In this document: positions 17,660-25,451 of the stretch, piece after piece | Position numbering within the stretch: the first letter of the stretch is position 1 | Layout of the letters: every line of letters begins with the position of its first letter | Source of the DNA: Nitrospira defluvii | GTDB lineage: Bacteria; Nitrospirota; Nitrospiria; Nitrospirales; Nitrospiraceae | Assembly (NCBI GenBank): GCA_000196815.1 | Contig: FP929003.1 | Coordinates: 868,001-932,000, forward strand | Length of the DNA stretch: 64,000 nt | Reading direction: 5' to 3' | Made by a program: the position numbers and the translations under genes | Notes under the pieces: model-generated | The model's database searches: none | The model's input: the letters and a program-made list of their open reading frames with translations, nothing else | Told to the model about the DNA's origin: nothing

Positions 17660-17775
17660 GAGCAAAACGCTGCGGTCAGTGCGTGCTGTTATGGAGACCT
17701 CTTGCGGGAAGCCCCGGGAGGGTACAGATGGTCGATTTCTTTTGTGGCAAAGTGTACAAAGATCGCATCTCTGCA

Positions 17776-17805
17776 TTGACAGGTGTTTCACGTCCTGAGT
17801 AAGAT
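17776..17805 (+). promoter_or_regulatory. Candidate promoter for tRNA-Thr
   Basis: A consensus TTGACA is followed after 18 bases by TAAGAT, about 40 bases before the tRNA. The -35 box is perfect and the -10 box matches four of six positions. Confidence 0.5.
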
Positions 17806-17844
17806 CGCCCTTCTGATTCGCGAAGGACGTATTGTGTTGGGCAA

Positions 17845-17920
17845 GCCGGCGTAGCTCAGTTGGCAGAGCAGCGGTTTCGTAAACCGCAGGTCGGTGGTTC
17901 GATTCCACTCGCCGGCTCCA
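17845..17920 (+). tRNA. tRNA-Thr (anticodon CGT)
   Basis: A 76-base cloverleaf. The acceptor arm GCCGGCG pairs with CGCCGGC, followed by T and an encoded CCA. The anticodon stem GCGGT/ACCGC closes the loop TTCGTAA, so the anticodon is CGT and reads ACG. The T arm has GGTTCGATTCC. The 3' 49 bases are repeated at 38157-38205, which marks this gene as the integration site of the island to its right. Confidence 0.96.
17872..17920 (+). repeat. attL-type direct repeat (3' part of tRNA-Thr)
   Basis: These 49 bases, from the anticodon stem to the CCA end, recur without mismatch at 38157-38205 in the same orientation. The match stops exactly after CCA. This is the usual footprint of tyrosine-recombinase integration into the 3' end of a tRNA gene, which leaves the tRNA intact. 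Confidence 0.9.
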
Positions 17921-18030
17921 TAAAATCAGCAAGATAGGCGATTCGACTGACACTACTAATAAGCCGAGTGTTCAGCAAATGTTCAGTGCTCGATAATCCC
18001 GCAGTTGCTTCAGGATTATAATAGTAAGTT

Positions 18031-18162
18031 ATGACCATTATCGCCTTTGCGGTGGCAATTGCTGGAACAGGACTCATCGCTAAGGTGTTCCCCAAGGCGA
18101 TGACTCGGATCTTCGAGCGCTATCCTCAACATTTCAGACCTCGGACTTACAGCCAGAGCTGA
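18031..18162 (+). CDS. Possible 43-residue single-helix membrane protein
   Basis: An ATG-started frame of 43 residues that begins with a hydrophobic helix (IIAFAVAIAGTGLIAKVF) and ends in a basic, aromatic tail (RIFERYPQHFRPRTYS). Small proteins of this shape exist in many islands, but no good ribosome binding site is present and no relative is known to me. The frame could be chance. Confidence 0.3.
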   Translation: MTIIAFAVAIAGTGLIAKVFPKAMTRIFERYPQHFRPRTYSQS

Positions 18163-18179
18163 CTCACTCGTTTCGCCCG

Positions 18180-18486
18180 CTATCTTTCATTAAGCTGCAA
18201 TAAGCAGGAACGCGGCCATGCGTGGGCTGGTCGGTGTACGGCTGCAGCCTCATGCCGACTGACGCCTGAGACGCCCGATCGATTATTCTTCTTCCTGATA
18301 CGGCAAAGCTTGGTGCGCGTCAACGCGAGCAGGGTTTGTACGAGGGGCTCTCGGTGCGCCATCGCGACGGCCGAGGCTTGGCCTTTCCCTCTCGCTGAAA
18401 TAGCGGTGGTGGATCCGATTCCGGCGAAGAACGCGTACGAGCCAGGCATGGGTGCGGGCGTCGTTAATCCGACTGATCTGGTTCAT
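18180..18486 (-). pseudogene. Frameshifted AP2-domain-like DNA-binding protein
   Basis: Two overlapping frames on the minus strand together make one protein of a known bacterial AP2-like type. The first frame begins at 18486 and gives ISRINDARTHAWLVRVLRR and HHRYFSERE; the second gives LTRTKLCRIRKKNNRSGVSGVSRHE and ends at 18180. In intact relatives these parts are continuous, with the NNxSGVxGVSR signature of AP2 domains in the second half. A frameshift near 18360-18400 breaks it. AP2-type proteins in bacteria often travel with homing endonucleases and integrases. The position next to the tRNA end of the island fits a relic of the mobility region. Confidence 0.6.
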
Positions 18487-18888
18487 GGGCCGCTTGCATA
18501 TTCCGCTGTTGAGAAAATTCTTAACTGCCCAATTCAAAAAATAAGTCGGGAAAAGCTTCGGGAAATGAGGCCGCTGGTAAAGGGTCACGCCGCCCTTTTA
18601 AGGCAGGCAATCCATCACCAAACCATTACTTAAAGTCTGAAAAAAATGAATTCGGCTCCCTTTTCTTGGAAAAATCCGCTCTGGACGCCGTCATGGCTCA
18701 ATGTCTAGATCCTGGGAATACCTAGATGGAATACTTGTATTTCCCCCTCTGCCCACCACCTTCTCGAACGCAGACCTACAGTCCCGCTCGCCGCGACAAT
18801 TAAGCAGTTTAGCTCCGATGAATCATGCATTGACAAAACGATGGCGTTTTCTTACCGTACCTCCAACTTTACGCCCAAAGAGGTTCCT
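18487..18888. other. Gene-free stretch, A+T-rich
   Basis: I see no supported gene here. A TTGACA at 18830-18835 with a weak TACCGT 17 bases later could be the promoter of the Trypco2-like gene that starts at 18889. Confidence 0.4.
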
Positions 18889-19485
18889 ATGCCTAACTAC
18901 CTAATTTCAATAATTATTGCGATAGGCGGTCTAATCTCCTCTTGTCAAACTGTTTCAGCAGACGGAACTAAACGAGACTCTTTGCCAGTTGATGAATTAC
19001 TCACAAAAGTACAGGCCGCTCTTATAACAGTTCAAGATGAAGCGGAAGGTGAGGCTTTGCCTCCGCTCTATAGCGTCAACCTCGACATATCGACACAGTT
19101 CGTCATCGATGGAACTGGCAAGATCAATCTATATGTAATTACTCTCGGTGGAGGCGGAGGAAAGGAGTCTGGACAACTGTTAAAGCTTACCCTGGTCCCC
19201 CCGAAGCCGGGATCTAAAATGCCACACTCCACAGATAACATCTCCGTTGGTTTGGCCAAACTAATTCTTTCGGCAGCTGAAGCCGCAAAGAAGGCGAAAC
19301 TACGAAAACCCCCGCTGACGTTAACCGAGATGTCGGCTCAGATACGTTTCGTTGTTAGGCTGAATGCAGAGGGCGGGGCCAAATTCGAAATAGCTCCTGT
19401 AGGATTTGAATTGGGAGGAAAAGTCAATTCGACCGAAATTCAGGAACTGACCGTCTTGTTTAAGGAAAAGCAGGTAGACAAATGA
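18889..19485 (+). CDS. Trypco2-like lipoprotein, partner of the adjacent trypsin-like protease
   Basis: A 198-residue protein from ATG 18889, which has AGAGG just upstream and gives a lipoprotein signal (IIIAIGGLISSC). The mature part starts with LPVDELLTKVQAALITVQDE and continues with strands (VNLDISTQFVID, GKINLYVITLGGGGGKESGQLLKLTL). This order of a helix and an amphipathic beta-sheet ending in a Gly-rich turn fits Trypco2, a small domain named for its co-occurrence with trypsin-like proteases. A helical segment and a second strand pair follow (SAQIRFVVRLN, GGAKFEIAPVGFELGGK), possibly a second copy. Its stop overlaps the protease start as ATGA, so the two are translated together. Known Trypco2 proteins are mostly cytoplasmic; a lipoprotein form is unusual. 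Confidence 0.65.
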   Translation: MPNYLISIIIAIGGLISSCQTVSADGTKRDSLPVDELLTKVQAALITVQDEAEGEALPPLYSVNLDISTQFVIDGTGKINLYVITLGGGGGKESGQLLKLTLVPPKPGSKMPHSTDNISVGLAKLILSAAEAAKKAKLRKPPLTLTEMSAQIRFVVRLNAEGGAKFEIAPVGFELGGKVNSTEIQELTVLFKEKQVDK

Positions 19486-21113
19486 GGCTACACAATCGAG
19501 TGGTCCTAATACTATTGTCTGCGATTTCACTGATTGGTGCACCATGGGCAGTGAAGTCTTATGCTCAAATGTTCGACCCCTTCGAATGTGGAGAGTTCTA
19601 TTACCGATGGTTTAGTGATCCATTTGAGGCGCTCAGGCTTGTGGATTCGGGATTGTTGAGAATCAAAATTAATGGCGAGCTCGGAACAGGCTTTTTGATC
19701 GACGAAAAGAGGGGTTATGTCTTGACCGCCAAGCATGTAGTGGCTGCAGCGATAGGGACCACAACGCCTCCGAAGATTACAGGTGCATTCAAATACGAGC
19801 CTGACAAATGGTTTGTACTAACGTATGACAACGAAGCTCAGAAGGACGACGTAGCCCTTCTGAGGTTTGAACCAAACGACGCTTCGAAAAATGTGAAGCG
19901 GTTGGACCTGAGTCTCGAATTGCCCCCCGCAGGGACGCAAGTCGCTATAGCAGGATTCGCGTTCGGGGATCCGAAGCTTACTAGCGATACAGGAAGAGCT
20001 TCAGAAATTTTGAACCGACAGTTTGAAGTGCGGGCAAATACTTTTCAGGGAGATAGCGGGGGGCCCGTTATTGACCACTGGGGACTTGTTGTAGGTGTAA
20101 TAACGGACGGAAGGCAACGCGGGATTGCGGTTGCATCTCCAACCGTCGCCTTTAGAAGCCTTTTGATGGATAAAATACCTCCCAGTCAAAGGGCGAAAGA
20201 ATCCATGTCAATAATTGCCTCTGGCAAATTCTCCAAGAACTTTGTAGATACCTTTCGTCCAACACATCCAGACGGTGCGACCACTGCAAATCTAGATCTG
20301 GTACAGCTCATGACCAGCTTAAGTCAGGATGATAAGATCAAACTGAATGATGACTTCCGAAAAGCGGTATCGTGCCCTGTGCATAGAGCGGCTGAAGATA
20401 GACAATTATCCTTCGCTGCTGCTGAAACTATAGCTCCAATGATTGCCAAGTTTTCGAGCCCTAAGGATGCGGCAAAGAGTTTGTTGTCGAGCGCACTTAT
20501 TCTATCTAAGCTGGGAGAGGCTACAACTGCTTCGACTCGCTTTGACCAGGCTGAGAGTGCATATTTCAATGCGATGCTGGCTTACGTCGACAATAAAAAA
20601 CCAACACTTCTCGACGCTTGTCCCGCTACTCGGCCTACGGAGGTTGGTACGGTCTTTTTAAGAGACCTCCACATCTTTCAAACAGACGCCCCGTCAACCG
20701 CTCAAACTGACTGCAAACTGCCTTATCAAGATCAAGAATTGGCAGATCTTATAGCCAGTTACAATTCGGCACGTCTTTGGCGAATAGCCAATAGCATGAA
20801 GCCAACCCCACAAATCGACGTTCAGGCAATTGAAAAGAGCTCAGCGTGGGGAGCATTGATGGCTACCGATACCACAACGTACTCAAGGAATATCATCAAC
20901 ATAGGAGGCAGTTCGTTGGTAAAGAACGATCGGAAAACTGCACGGGCAGCTTTTGCTACGTCATGGCAGGCAGGCATTAGGACAGAGGAAGTTCTCAAGA
21001 ATTACCATGCCGCCACACCTGAGCATTCCGGAGAATCGTATTCGGAATCCGCAGCCAGTATAAATTCTGCAAAAACTTTATCCAGTTCCGATCTTAAGAT
21101 ACTTGCCCGGTAG
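19482..21113 (+). CDS. Exported trypsin-like serine protease with a long helical C-terminal part
   Basis: A 543-residue protein with a signal peptide (ending KSYAQ) and a trypsin-fold domain over residues about 55-250. The catalytic triad is visible: His85 in LTAKHVV, Asp123 in KDDVALLRF and Ser192 in QGDSGGPV. There is no PDZ domain. The last 290 residues are mostly helical and may form TPR-like repeats (FSSPKDAAKSLLSSALILSKLGEATTASTRF), a likely substrate- or partner-binding part. It overlaps the Trypco2-like gene by four bases. The base composition is markedly A+T-rich, which supports horizontal transfer. Substrate unknown. Confidence 0.82.
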   Translation: MRLHNRVVLILLSAISLIGAPWAVKSYAQMFDPFECGEFYYRWFSDPFEALRLVDSGLLRIKINGELGTGFLIDEKRGYVLTAKHVVAAAIGTTTPPKITGAFKYEPDKWFVLTYDNEAQKDDVALLRFEPNDASKNVKRLDLSLELPPAGTQVAIAGFAFGDPKLTSDTGRASEILNRQFEVRANTFQGDSGGPVIDHWGLVVGVITDGRQRGIAVASPTVAFRSLLMDKIPPSQRAKESMSIIASGKFSKNFVDTFRPTHPDGATTANLDLVQLMTSLSQDDKIKLNDDFRKAVSCPVHRAAEDRQLSFAAAETIAPMIAKFSSPKDAAKSLLSSALILSKLGEATTASTRFDQAESAYFNAMLAYVDNKKPTLLDACPATRPTEVGTVFLRDLHIFQTDAPSTAQTDCKLPYQDQELADLIASYNSARLWRIANSMKPTPQIDVQAIEKSSAWGALMATDTTTYSRNIINIGGSSLVKNDRKTARAAFATSWQAGIRTEEVLKNYHAATPEHSGESYSESAASINSAKTLSSSDLKILAR

Positions 21114-21341
21114 CTTTCTTGGAGCCGGATACATAATTTTCTTCAGTCTGCCGACCACCCCTCTAAATGAATCCAACCTCCACGTTGCACTTCACGAATG
21201 TGACTGACGTCCGCCCCGAAAACCACGGGAGGTCACAACTTGAATGTCAGAAGTAGAGGTACACATCAGCTCAGGCAGCGTATCGATTTCGATATGTGCT
21301 TCAATGGCCAACTTCTAAGCTGTACAATCCTGGATTACCCT

Positions 21342-21352
21342 TGACCTTCCCC
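21342..21352 (+). repeat. IS3 left inverted repeat
   Basis: TGACCTTCCCC, the inverse of the right end. The match extends one T outward to give 12 bp. Confidence 0.8.
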
Positions 21353-21416
21353 CCGAGAACTAGACCATTGGCTAGGAAGTCAGACTGTGCTGAGATGGGG
21401 TCCACAGGAGGGGCCC

Positions 21417-21683
21417 ATGACACGGAAACGGCAGACGGAGGAACAGATCATTGCAGTGCTCAAGGATGCCCAGGCGGGCATTGGGGGCCACGAGCTCTGC
21501 CGCAAGCACGGCATCTCAGATGCGACCTTCTATAAGTGGCGAGCGAAATATGCTGGGCTGGAAGTCAGTGATGTGAAGAAGCTGCGCCAGTTGGAAGACG
21601 AAAACCGTCGGCTGAAACAGATGGTCGCGGAGCAAGCGCTGGACATCCAGGCGCTGAAGGCCGTCACCGCAAAAAACTGGTAG
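21417..21683 (+). CDS. IS3-family OrfA (HTH protein)
   Basis: An 88-residue protein from ATG 21417 with AGGAGGGG upstream. It has the typical IS3 order: EEQIIAVLKDAQAG, helix-turn-helix ELCRKHGISDATFYKWRAKY, then a leucine-zipper-like helix (LRQLEDENRRLKQMVAEQALDIQALK) and a final KNW. It binds the IS ends and pairs with OrfB after frameshifting. The frame is intact. Confidence 0.9.
   Translation: MTRKRQTEEQIIAVLKDAQAGIGGHELCRKHGISDATFYKWRAKYAGLEVSDVKKLRQLEDENRRLKQMVAEQALDIQALKAVTAKNW
21671..21677 (+). promoter_or_regulatory. Programmed -1 frameshift site between OrfA and OrfB
   Basis: The heptamer AAAAAAC is in the A-AAA-AAC phase of the OrfA frame. A -1 slip skips the TAG at 21681 and continues as LVAPKAKRTAAQWMAERFG, the natural start of OrfB, producing the OrfAB fusion transposase. 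Confidence 0.75.
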
Positions 21684-22553
21684 CGCCCAAGGCGAAGCGA
21701 ACGGCGGCCCAGTGGATGGCCGAGCGCTTTGGGCTGAGTCAGCGACGAGTGTGCCGTTTAATCATGCTCGATCGGAACGCGCTGCGGTTCGCAGTCTTCG
21801 CAGTCGACGCAAGGAGGATGCGGCCCTGCAGACGTGGATTCGAGAGATTGCGGCAACCAAGCGGCGCTATGGGTGTCCCCGGATCTATGTCCGGTTACGG
21901 CGGGAAGGCTGGCGCGTGAATCATAAGAAGGTGGAACGGATCTATTATCCCGACGAGGGGCTGTCGTTACGGCGACGGCGGCGGAAGAAGCTGGCCGCGG
22001 TGCCGCGGGTCGCGCTCCCACGGCCGACGCAGCCGGGGCGCTGTTATGCGCTGGATTTCGTGCATGATCGGCTGGTGACGGGTCGACGGTACAAATGCTT
22101 GACGATGACCGATCTGTGTTCCAAGGAAGTTCCGGTGATTGAAGTGGATGTGTCGATCGGCGGGCACGGGTGTGCCGGATTCTGGATCGGGTGTTTCTGA
22201 CTCGCCCGCTGCCGGAGACGCTGATCCTGGATAACGGGCCTGAATTCGCGGGAATGGCACTCGATGCCTGGGCGGCGCAACATGGCGTGCATCTGCACTT
22301 CATTCAGCCCGGGAAGCCAGTACAGAATGCGTTCATCGAGAGTTTCAACGGCAAGTTTCGGGATGAATGTCTCAACGAACACTGGTTTATGACGTTGCAA
22401 GAAGCGCAGCTTGTGATGGAGGCGTGGCGGCGGGAATACAATGAAGAACGGACGCACAGCGCAATTGGGGATGTTACACCCCAGCAGTTCATTCGTAACC
22501 ATCAAGCCGGGGCCCATCGGACACAGGACTCAACGACCTTGACCGTGGTGTAA
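21677..22553 (+). pseudogene. IS3-family OrfB transposase with two frameshifts
   Basis: The protein can be followed across three frames. The first part, LVAPKAKRTAAQWMAERFGLSQRRVCRLIMLDRN, shifts near 21785 to RSRRKEDAALQTWIREIAATKRRYGCPRIYVRLR and the catalytic core start (ALDFVHDRLV), then shifts again near 22165 to [11 protein letters not shown] and [18 protein letters not shown]. The D, D and E of the DDE triad are therefore split over two frames. The sequence is otherwise well kept, so decay is recent. Confidence 0.85.
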
Positions 22554-22559
22554 CAAACG

Positions 22560-22570
22560 GGGGAAGGTCA
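22560..22570 (+). repeat. IS3 right inverted repeat
   Basis: GGGGAAGGTCA, the inverse of the left end at 21342-21352. Confidence 0.8.
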
Positions 22571-22694
22571 ACACAGGCATCACGTATGAACTGGCAAAGA
22601 TTGTCCAAACAACCGGAGCCACTATCGAGTCTACTGATGCGATGATCTGCCTAAAAAGCCTCTGAAAAGGCCATTCGTTCATCGAACGGCAATC

Positions 22695-23555
22695 TTAGTT
22701 CCCATCATCTGTGATGACCGCCAGTTCTTCCAACTCTTGCCGCGTCAGCGGTCTGACTCCCGACGTGGTCGTCGCGAAAATATGATCGAGCAGTTTGCTG
22801 CTCACTCGGCGTTGCTGCACCATCTGCATCCAACGTCTGCTCAGAAGTGCGGATCTTCGCTCGATTTCCTGCAGGTCGCCCTGGATATATCCTCCAAGAA
22901 GCTTGCAAAGTAAGTATTCTCCATTTTTGTTGAGCTGTGCGATGCGAGACTGCAACTCCAGTAGCTGCGAATTGAGGTGGGGTACTTCCTTCGCAAGGGC
23001 CTCTGCATTCTCTGAATCCTCTGAATAGACCTTGCGCACTTTCTCTTGAGACAATTGTGGAAGCTTTCGTACTGTTTTCAGCAAATTGCAGGCAAAGCCT
23101 GCTTCTCCCCCACTCGAGAACCCCGTGAATCCATGGACCTCATAGCTTCCGTTTGGATGAATAGTTCTTCTGATGCCTCCCAAGAATGCAAGGGTACAGG
23201 CACTAATGCAGCGGCTACCGGCAGGAACATGTGTGTGAAATCGATAGTCCGCGATTGTTTGGGCGATCTCAAACGCTGCCTCCACATTACCGCCATCCGA
23301 TGTAAACTCAATTCTCGTGATGGCGCGATGTTTGACGAGGCAGGATTCGAGTTCTGTCTTGAAGCGTGGACCATCAGTTGGACCAAACTCGTCGTGCACC
23401 GCCAAAATGGCTCCTGATGGCTTGTCGGGAATGCAGGTGAACTTGAGTCCTTGCGGCTCAGAAGCGGGAGCAGCCCACACATCGGCGTAGAGCAATAGCG
23501 TCACAAAAAAAATCGCATTGATCAGCACTAGAGTATCACGCAACCGCGTCCCCAT
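22695..23555 (-). CDS. Exported ClpP-like (crotonase-fold) protein
   Basis: A 286-residue protein with an N-terminal signal helix (LVLINAIFFVTLLLYADVWAA). The core FTSDGGNVEAAFEIAQTI followed by CISACTLAFLGG has the ClpP/crotonase pattern of periplasmic proteins in COG3904: a Gly-Gly-Asn loop for the oxyanion hole and a Ser (Ser118) at the start of the next helix. His141 in YEVHGF is a possible catalytic partner. The C-terminal 130 residues are helical and charged. It is the last gene of a four-gene minus-strand operon of exported proteins; a protease role is inferred from fold and the Ser/His pair. Confidence 0.72.
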   Translation of the reverse strand: MGTRLRDTLVLINAIFFVTLLLYADVWAAPASEPQGLKFTCIPDKPSGAILAVHDEFGPTDGPRFKTELESCLVKHRAITRIEFTSDGGNVEAAFEIAQTIADYRFHTHVPAGSRCISACTLAFLGGIRRTIHPNGSYEVHGFTGFSSGGEAGFACNLLKTVRKLPQLSQEKVRKVYSEDSENAEALAKEVPHLNSQLLELQSRIAQLNKNGEYLLCKLLGGYIQGDLQEIERRSALLSRRWMQMVQQRRVSSKLLDHIFATTTSGVRPLTRQELEELAVITDDGN

Positions 23556-23573
23556 CTGTGGTCTGTGTAAATC

Positions 23574-24320
23574 TTATGCGGGTTTAACGTCGACCCGTTG
23601 GTATTCGCCATTTTCTCCCATACAGGCGGTGGAGACCTGCATCACTTCCTTTCCATCCTTGGTTACAACTTCGCGAATTTTCGCACAATGTGACGTCTGT
23701 CCGGCCTGAGCAGCGCTGGATGGAACCGAACCGATGTAGACGGCCTTGCCGCTGGTAGTGCCTTCAGCCCACGCCTTCGCCGCTTGTTCTTTATTAGCAG
23801 CGTCGTCCATCTCGCGTACCTTCTCTTGTTCACGAACCGAACGTTCTGGTTCAGTAGCCGGTGGCGGTAAACTCTTATACCGATCGGCCACCTGCTGGCG
23901 GGCTTGTTCGGCTTGCGTAGCGCCGTCACGAGCCGCCTGTTGGAAAACTTCTTCCTGTCGCTTTTGTTCGCGTTCATTGAGTATCTGACCGATCCCGGTC
24001 ACGGCAAGCCCGACCGCACATCCGGCTGCTCCGATAATACCTGCTCGCTTTAGACTTTCGCTTGTAGGGCCCGAAACTCTAGATTTGGAAGATCCGGATT
24101 TGTTCGCGCCTTGAACGTTCTTCCAGAGATCCCACGCCAAGCTAGCCCCTGCGCCCAAGGTTGCACCGCCCACGCAGGCCCCGGCATAGTTGGGGCTCCC
24201 CTGGTTGTTCTGTCCAGAAAGCCCTTGGCAACTCGTAAGAAATAGGCAGCCCGCTAGCCCAAGGACCACGCTACGTCTGCCGCAGATCCCCATCGAAGAT
24301 TTCTCAGGTATGAACATCAT
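23574..24320 (-). CDS. Lipoprotein with glycine-zipper segments
   Basis: A 248-residue protein. The ATG at 24320 has GGAGG five bases upstream; the signal peptide proper starts at Met10 (24293) and ends in the lipobox LTSC. Two Gly/Ala-rich segments (AGACVGGATLGAGASLAWDLW and AGIIGAAGCAVGLAVTGIG) resemble glycine zippers that insert into or lie on membranes. A long charged helix rich in Gln, Arg and Glu follows, and the C-terminal part ends in ACMGENGEYQRVDV, like the end of other envelope lipoproteins. It lies 18 bases before the ClpP-like gene in the transcription order, so the two are linked. Confidence 0.72.
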   Translation of the reverse strand: MMFIPEKSSMGICGRRSVVLGLAGCLFLTSCQGLSGQNNQGSPNYAGACVGGATLGAGASLAWDLWKNVQGANKSGSSKSRVSGPTSESLKRAGIIGAAGCAVGLAVTGIGQILNEREQKRQEEVFQQAARDGATQAEQARQQVADRYKSLPPPATEPERSVREQEKVREMDDAANKEQAAKAWAEGTTSGKAVYIGSVPSSAAQAGQTSHCAKIREVVTKDGKEVMQVSTACMGENGEYQRVDVKPA

Positions 24321-24350
24321 GATTCCTCCATTTGTACAAGCGACGCATGA

Positions 24351-25451
24351 TCACTGGCATCGTGACGATGATAACGACTCTGATTCAATGGATGTCGATG
24401 CACTTTTCCGGAGGCGATCCACTAGAGCTACTTGGTGACGCAACTTCGTTTCGGTGCCGTCCAGATGGTTCTTGGTGTCTCGATAGGTAGAAGTGAGGCG
24501 CTGGCAACGTTCCAGCTCTCGCCGGGGAGTCGCTTGTATCTCTTGGATTTCTTTTTCCCATCGAGCGGTTTCTTCAGCAAAGGCCTGGACCACTCGTGTC
24601 TCACACTCTCCTGTCAATGCACGAAACCGAGCTATGGTGGCTTCATAAAGCATCCACCGCTCCCCCTCTTCTGGCGCGATCCGGAAGGCATGGACCTCCC
24701 TGGGGCCTGGTCCTATGTGATAATTCATCCGTTTTTGTCTGGCTGTCTGAGACGCGTGAGTCTTCCAGACTTCCGAACGGTTGACTATTTGATAGTATGT
24801 GGAAGCGGTGGGCCCAAGCAGTTCTTCCCACGCGGCGGCGCATACGGCTGCTGCCAGAGGTCCGCGCTCTGTTTCGACAACTGCATCTATCGGCCGTTCC
24901 GGCAATGACAAGGTCCCACTTTCCCGACACTGTTCCGGCACCCGAGCGTCAAACGCACCTAAAGTGCGTTCTGCTTGTGTAATGGCATTGCGTGCTGCGC
25001 GCTCCTCGGCGACGAGGTGTTGGGCCTCCTGTTCAGCCTGTTTGACGGCAGCCATTCTCAGCAGTTCGGCCTCCCAGAGACGGTTCCGGAAGGTGTATTG
25101 CTGTGGACCTGATGCTTCCGATCGGATTGGAATGGGGCCCCCGGTCCCGACGATCATCAGGCAAATTCCCTGCGTGCCGGACAACCCATCGGGGAATGGC
25201 AGGGCAAACCGCAAGGCTCCCGTTTTGGGATCGATGTCGGCCCGGCTCAGCGAAGAGGTCCGCGATCGGCCATTTTGCCAGTCTGCGGCATTGATCAACG
25301 AATAGGCTCCATAGTACCGGTCCTTCTCAGCCATCGGCCGTAGAATCACGGTGTGACTCGTGCCTGTCAGATTGGAACCGCAACCTGCCGTTGCACACAA
25401 CAGCAGGCCGACACAGAGAACCTCAGCGAGGTGCCGCTCAGCTTTGCGCAT
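24351..25451 (-). CDS. Lipoprotein with long coiled-coil parts, function unknown
   Basis: The start at 25451 is chosen because it gives a normal lipoprotein signal (VLCVGLLLCATAGC); an ATG at 25508 would add 19 residues before it. The protein is 366 residues, with a strand-rich first part (HTVILRPMAEKDRYYG, GICLMIVGTGG) and two helical, charged regions at about 125-165 and 270-350 (EEIQEIQATPRRELERCQRL is one segment in outline). It overlaps the end of the gene before it by 14 bases. I do not recognise the family. It sits in the middle of an operon whose four products are all exported. Confidence 0.7.
   Translation of the reverse strand: MRKAERHLAEVLCVGLLLCATAGCGSNLTGTSHTVILRPMAEKDRYYGAYSLINAADWQNGRSRTSSLSRADIDPKTGALRFALPFPDGLSGTQGICLMIVGTGGPIPIRSEASGPQQYTFRNRLWEAELLRMAAVKQAEQEAQHLVAEERAARNAITQAERTLGAFDARVPEQCRESGTLSLPERPIDAVVETERGPLAAAVCAAAWEELLGPTASTYYQIVNRSEVWKTHASQTARQKRMNYHIGPGPREVHAFRIAPEEGERWMLYEATIARFRALTGECETRVVQAFAEETARWEKEIQEIQATPRRELERCQRLTSTYRDTKNHLDGTETKLRHQVALVDRLRKSASTSIESESLSSSRCQ

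Larger units (their letters stand above)
21342..22570 (+). mobile_element. IS3-family insertion sequence, degenerate
   Basis: The element is 1229 bp with inverted ends TGACCTTCCCC and GGGGAAGGTCA, starting TG and ending CA as in the IS3 family. It encodes an HTH protein (OrfA) and a DDE transposase (OrfB) in the -1 frame, with a canonical slippery heptamer at the junction. OrfB carries two frameshifts, so the element cannot move on its own. I find no matching 3-4-bp target duplication at the flanks. Confidence 0.85.

Noticed and set aside
17639-17953. Minus-strand frame across tRNA-Thr containing ESNHRPAVYETAALPTELRR
   Set aside because: This peptide is the antisense translation of the tRNA itself, a well-known false annotation. 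The same holds for the frame at 38140-38409 over the tRNA fragment.
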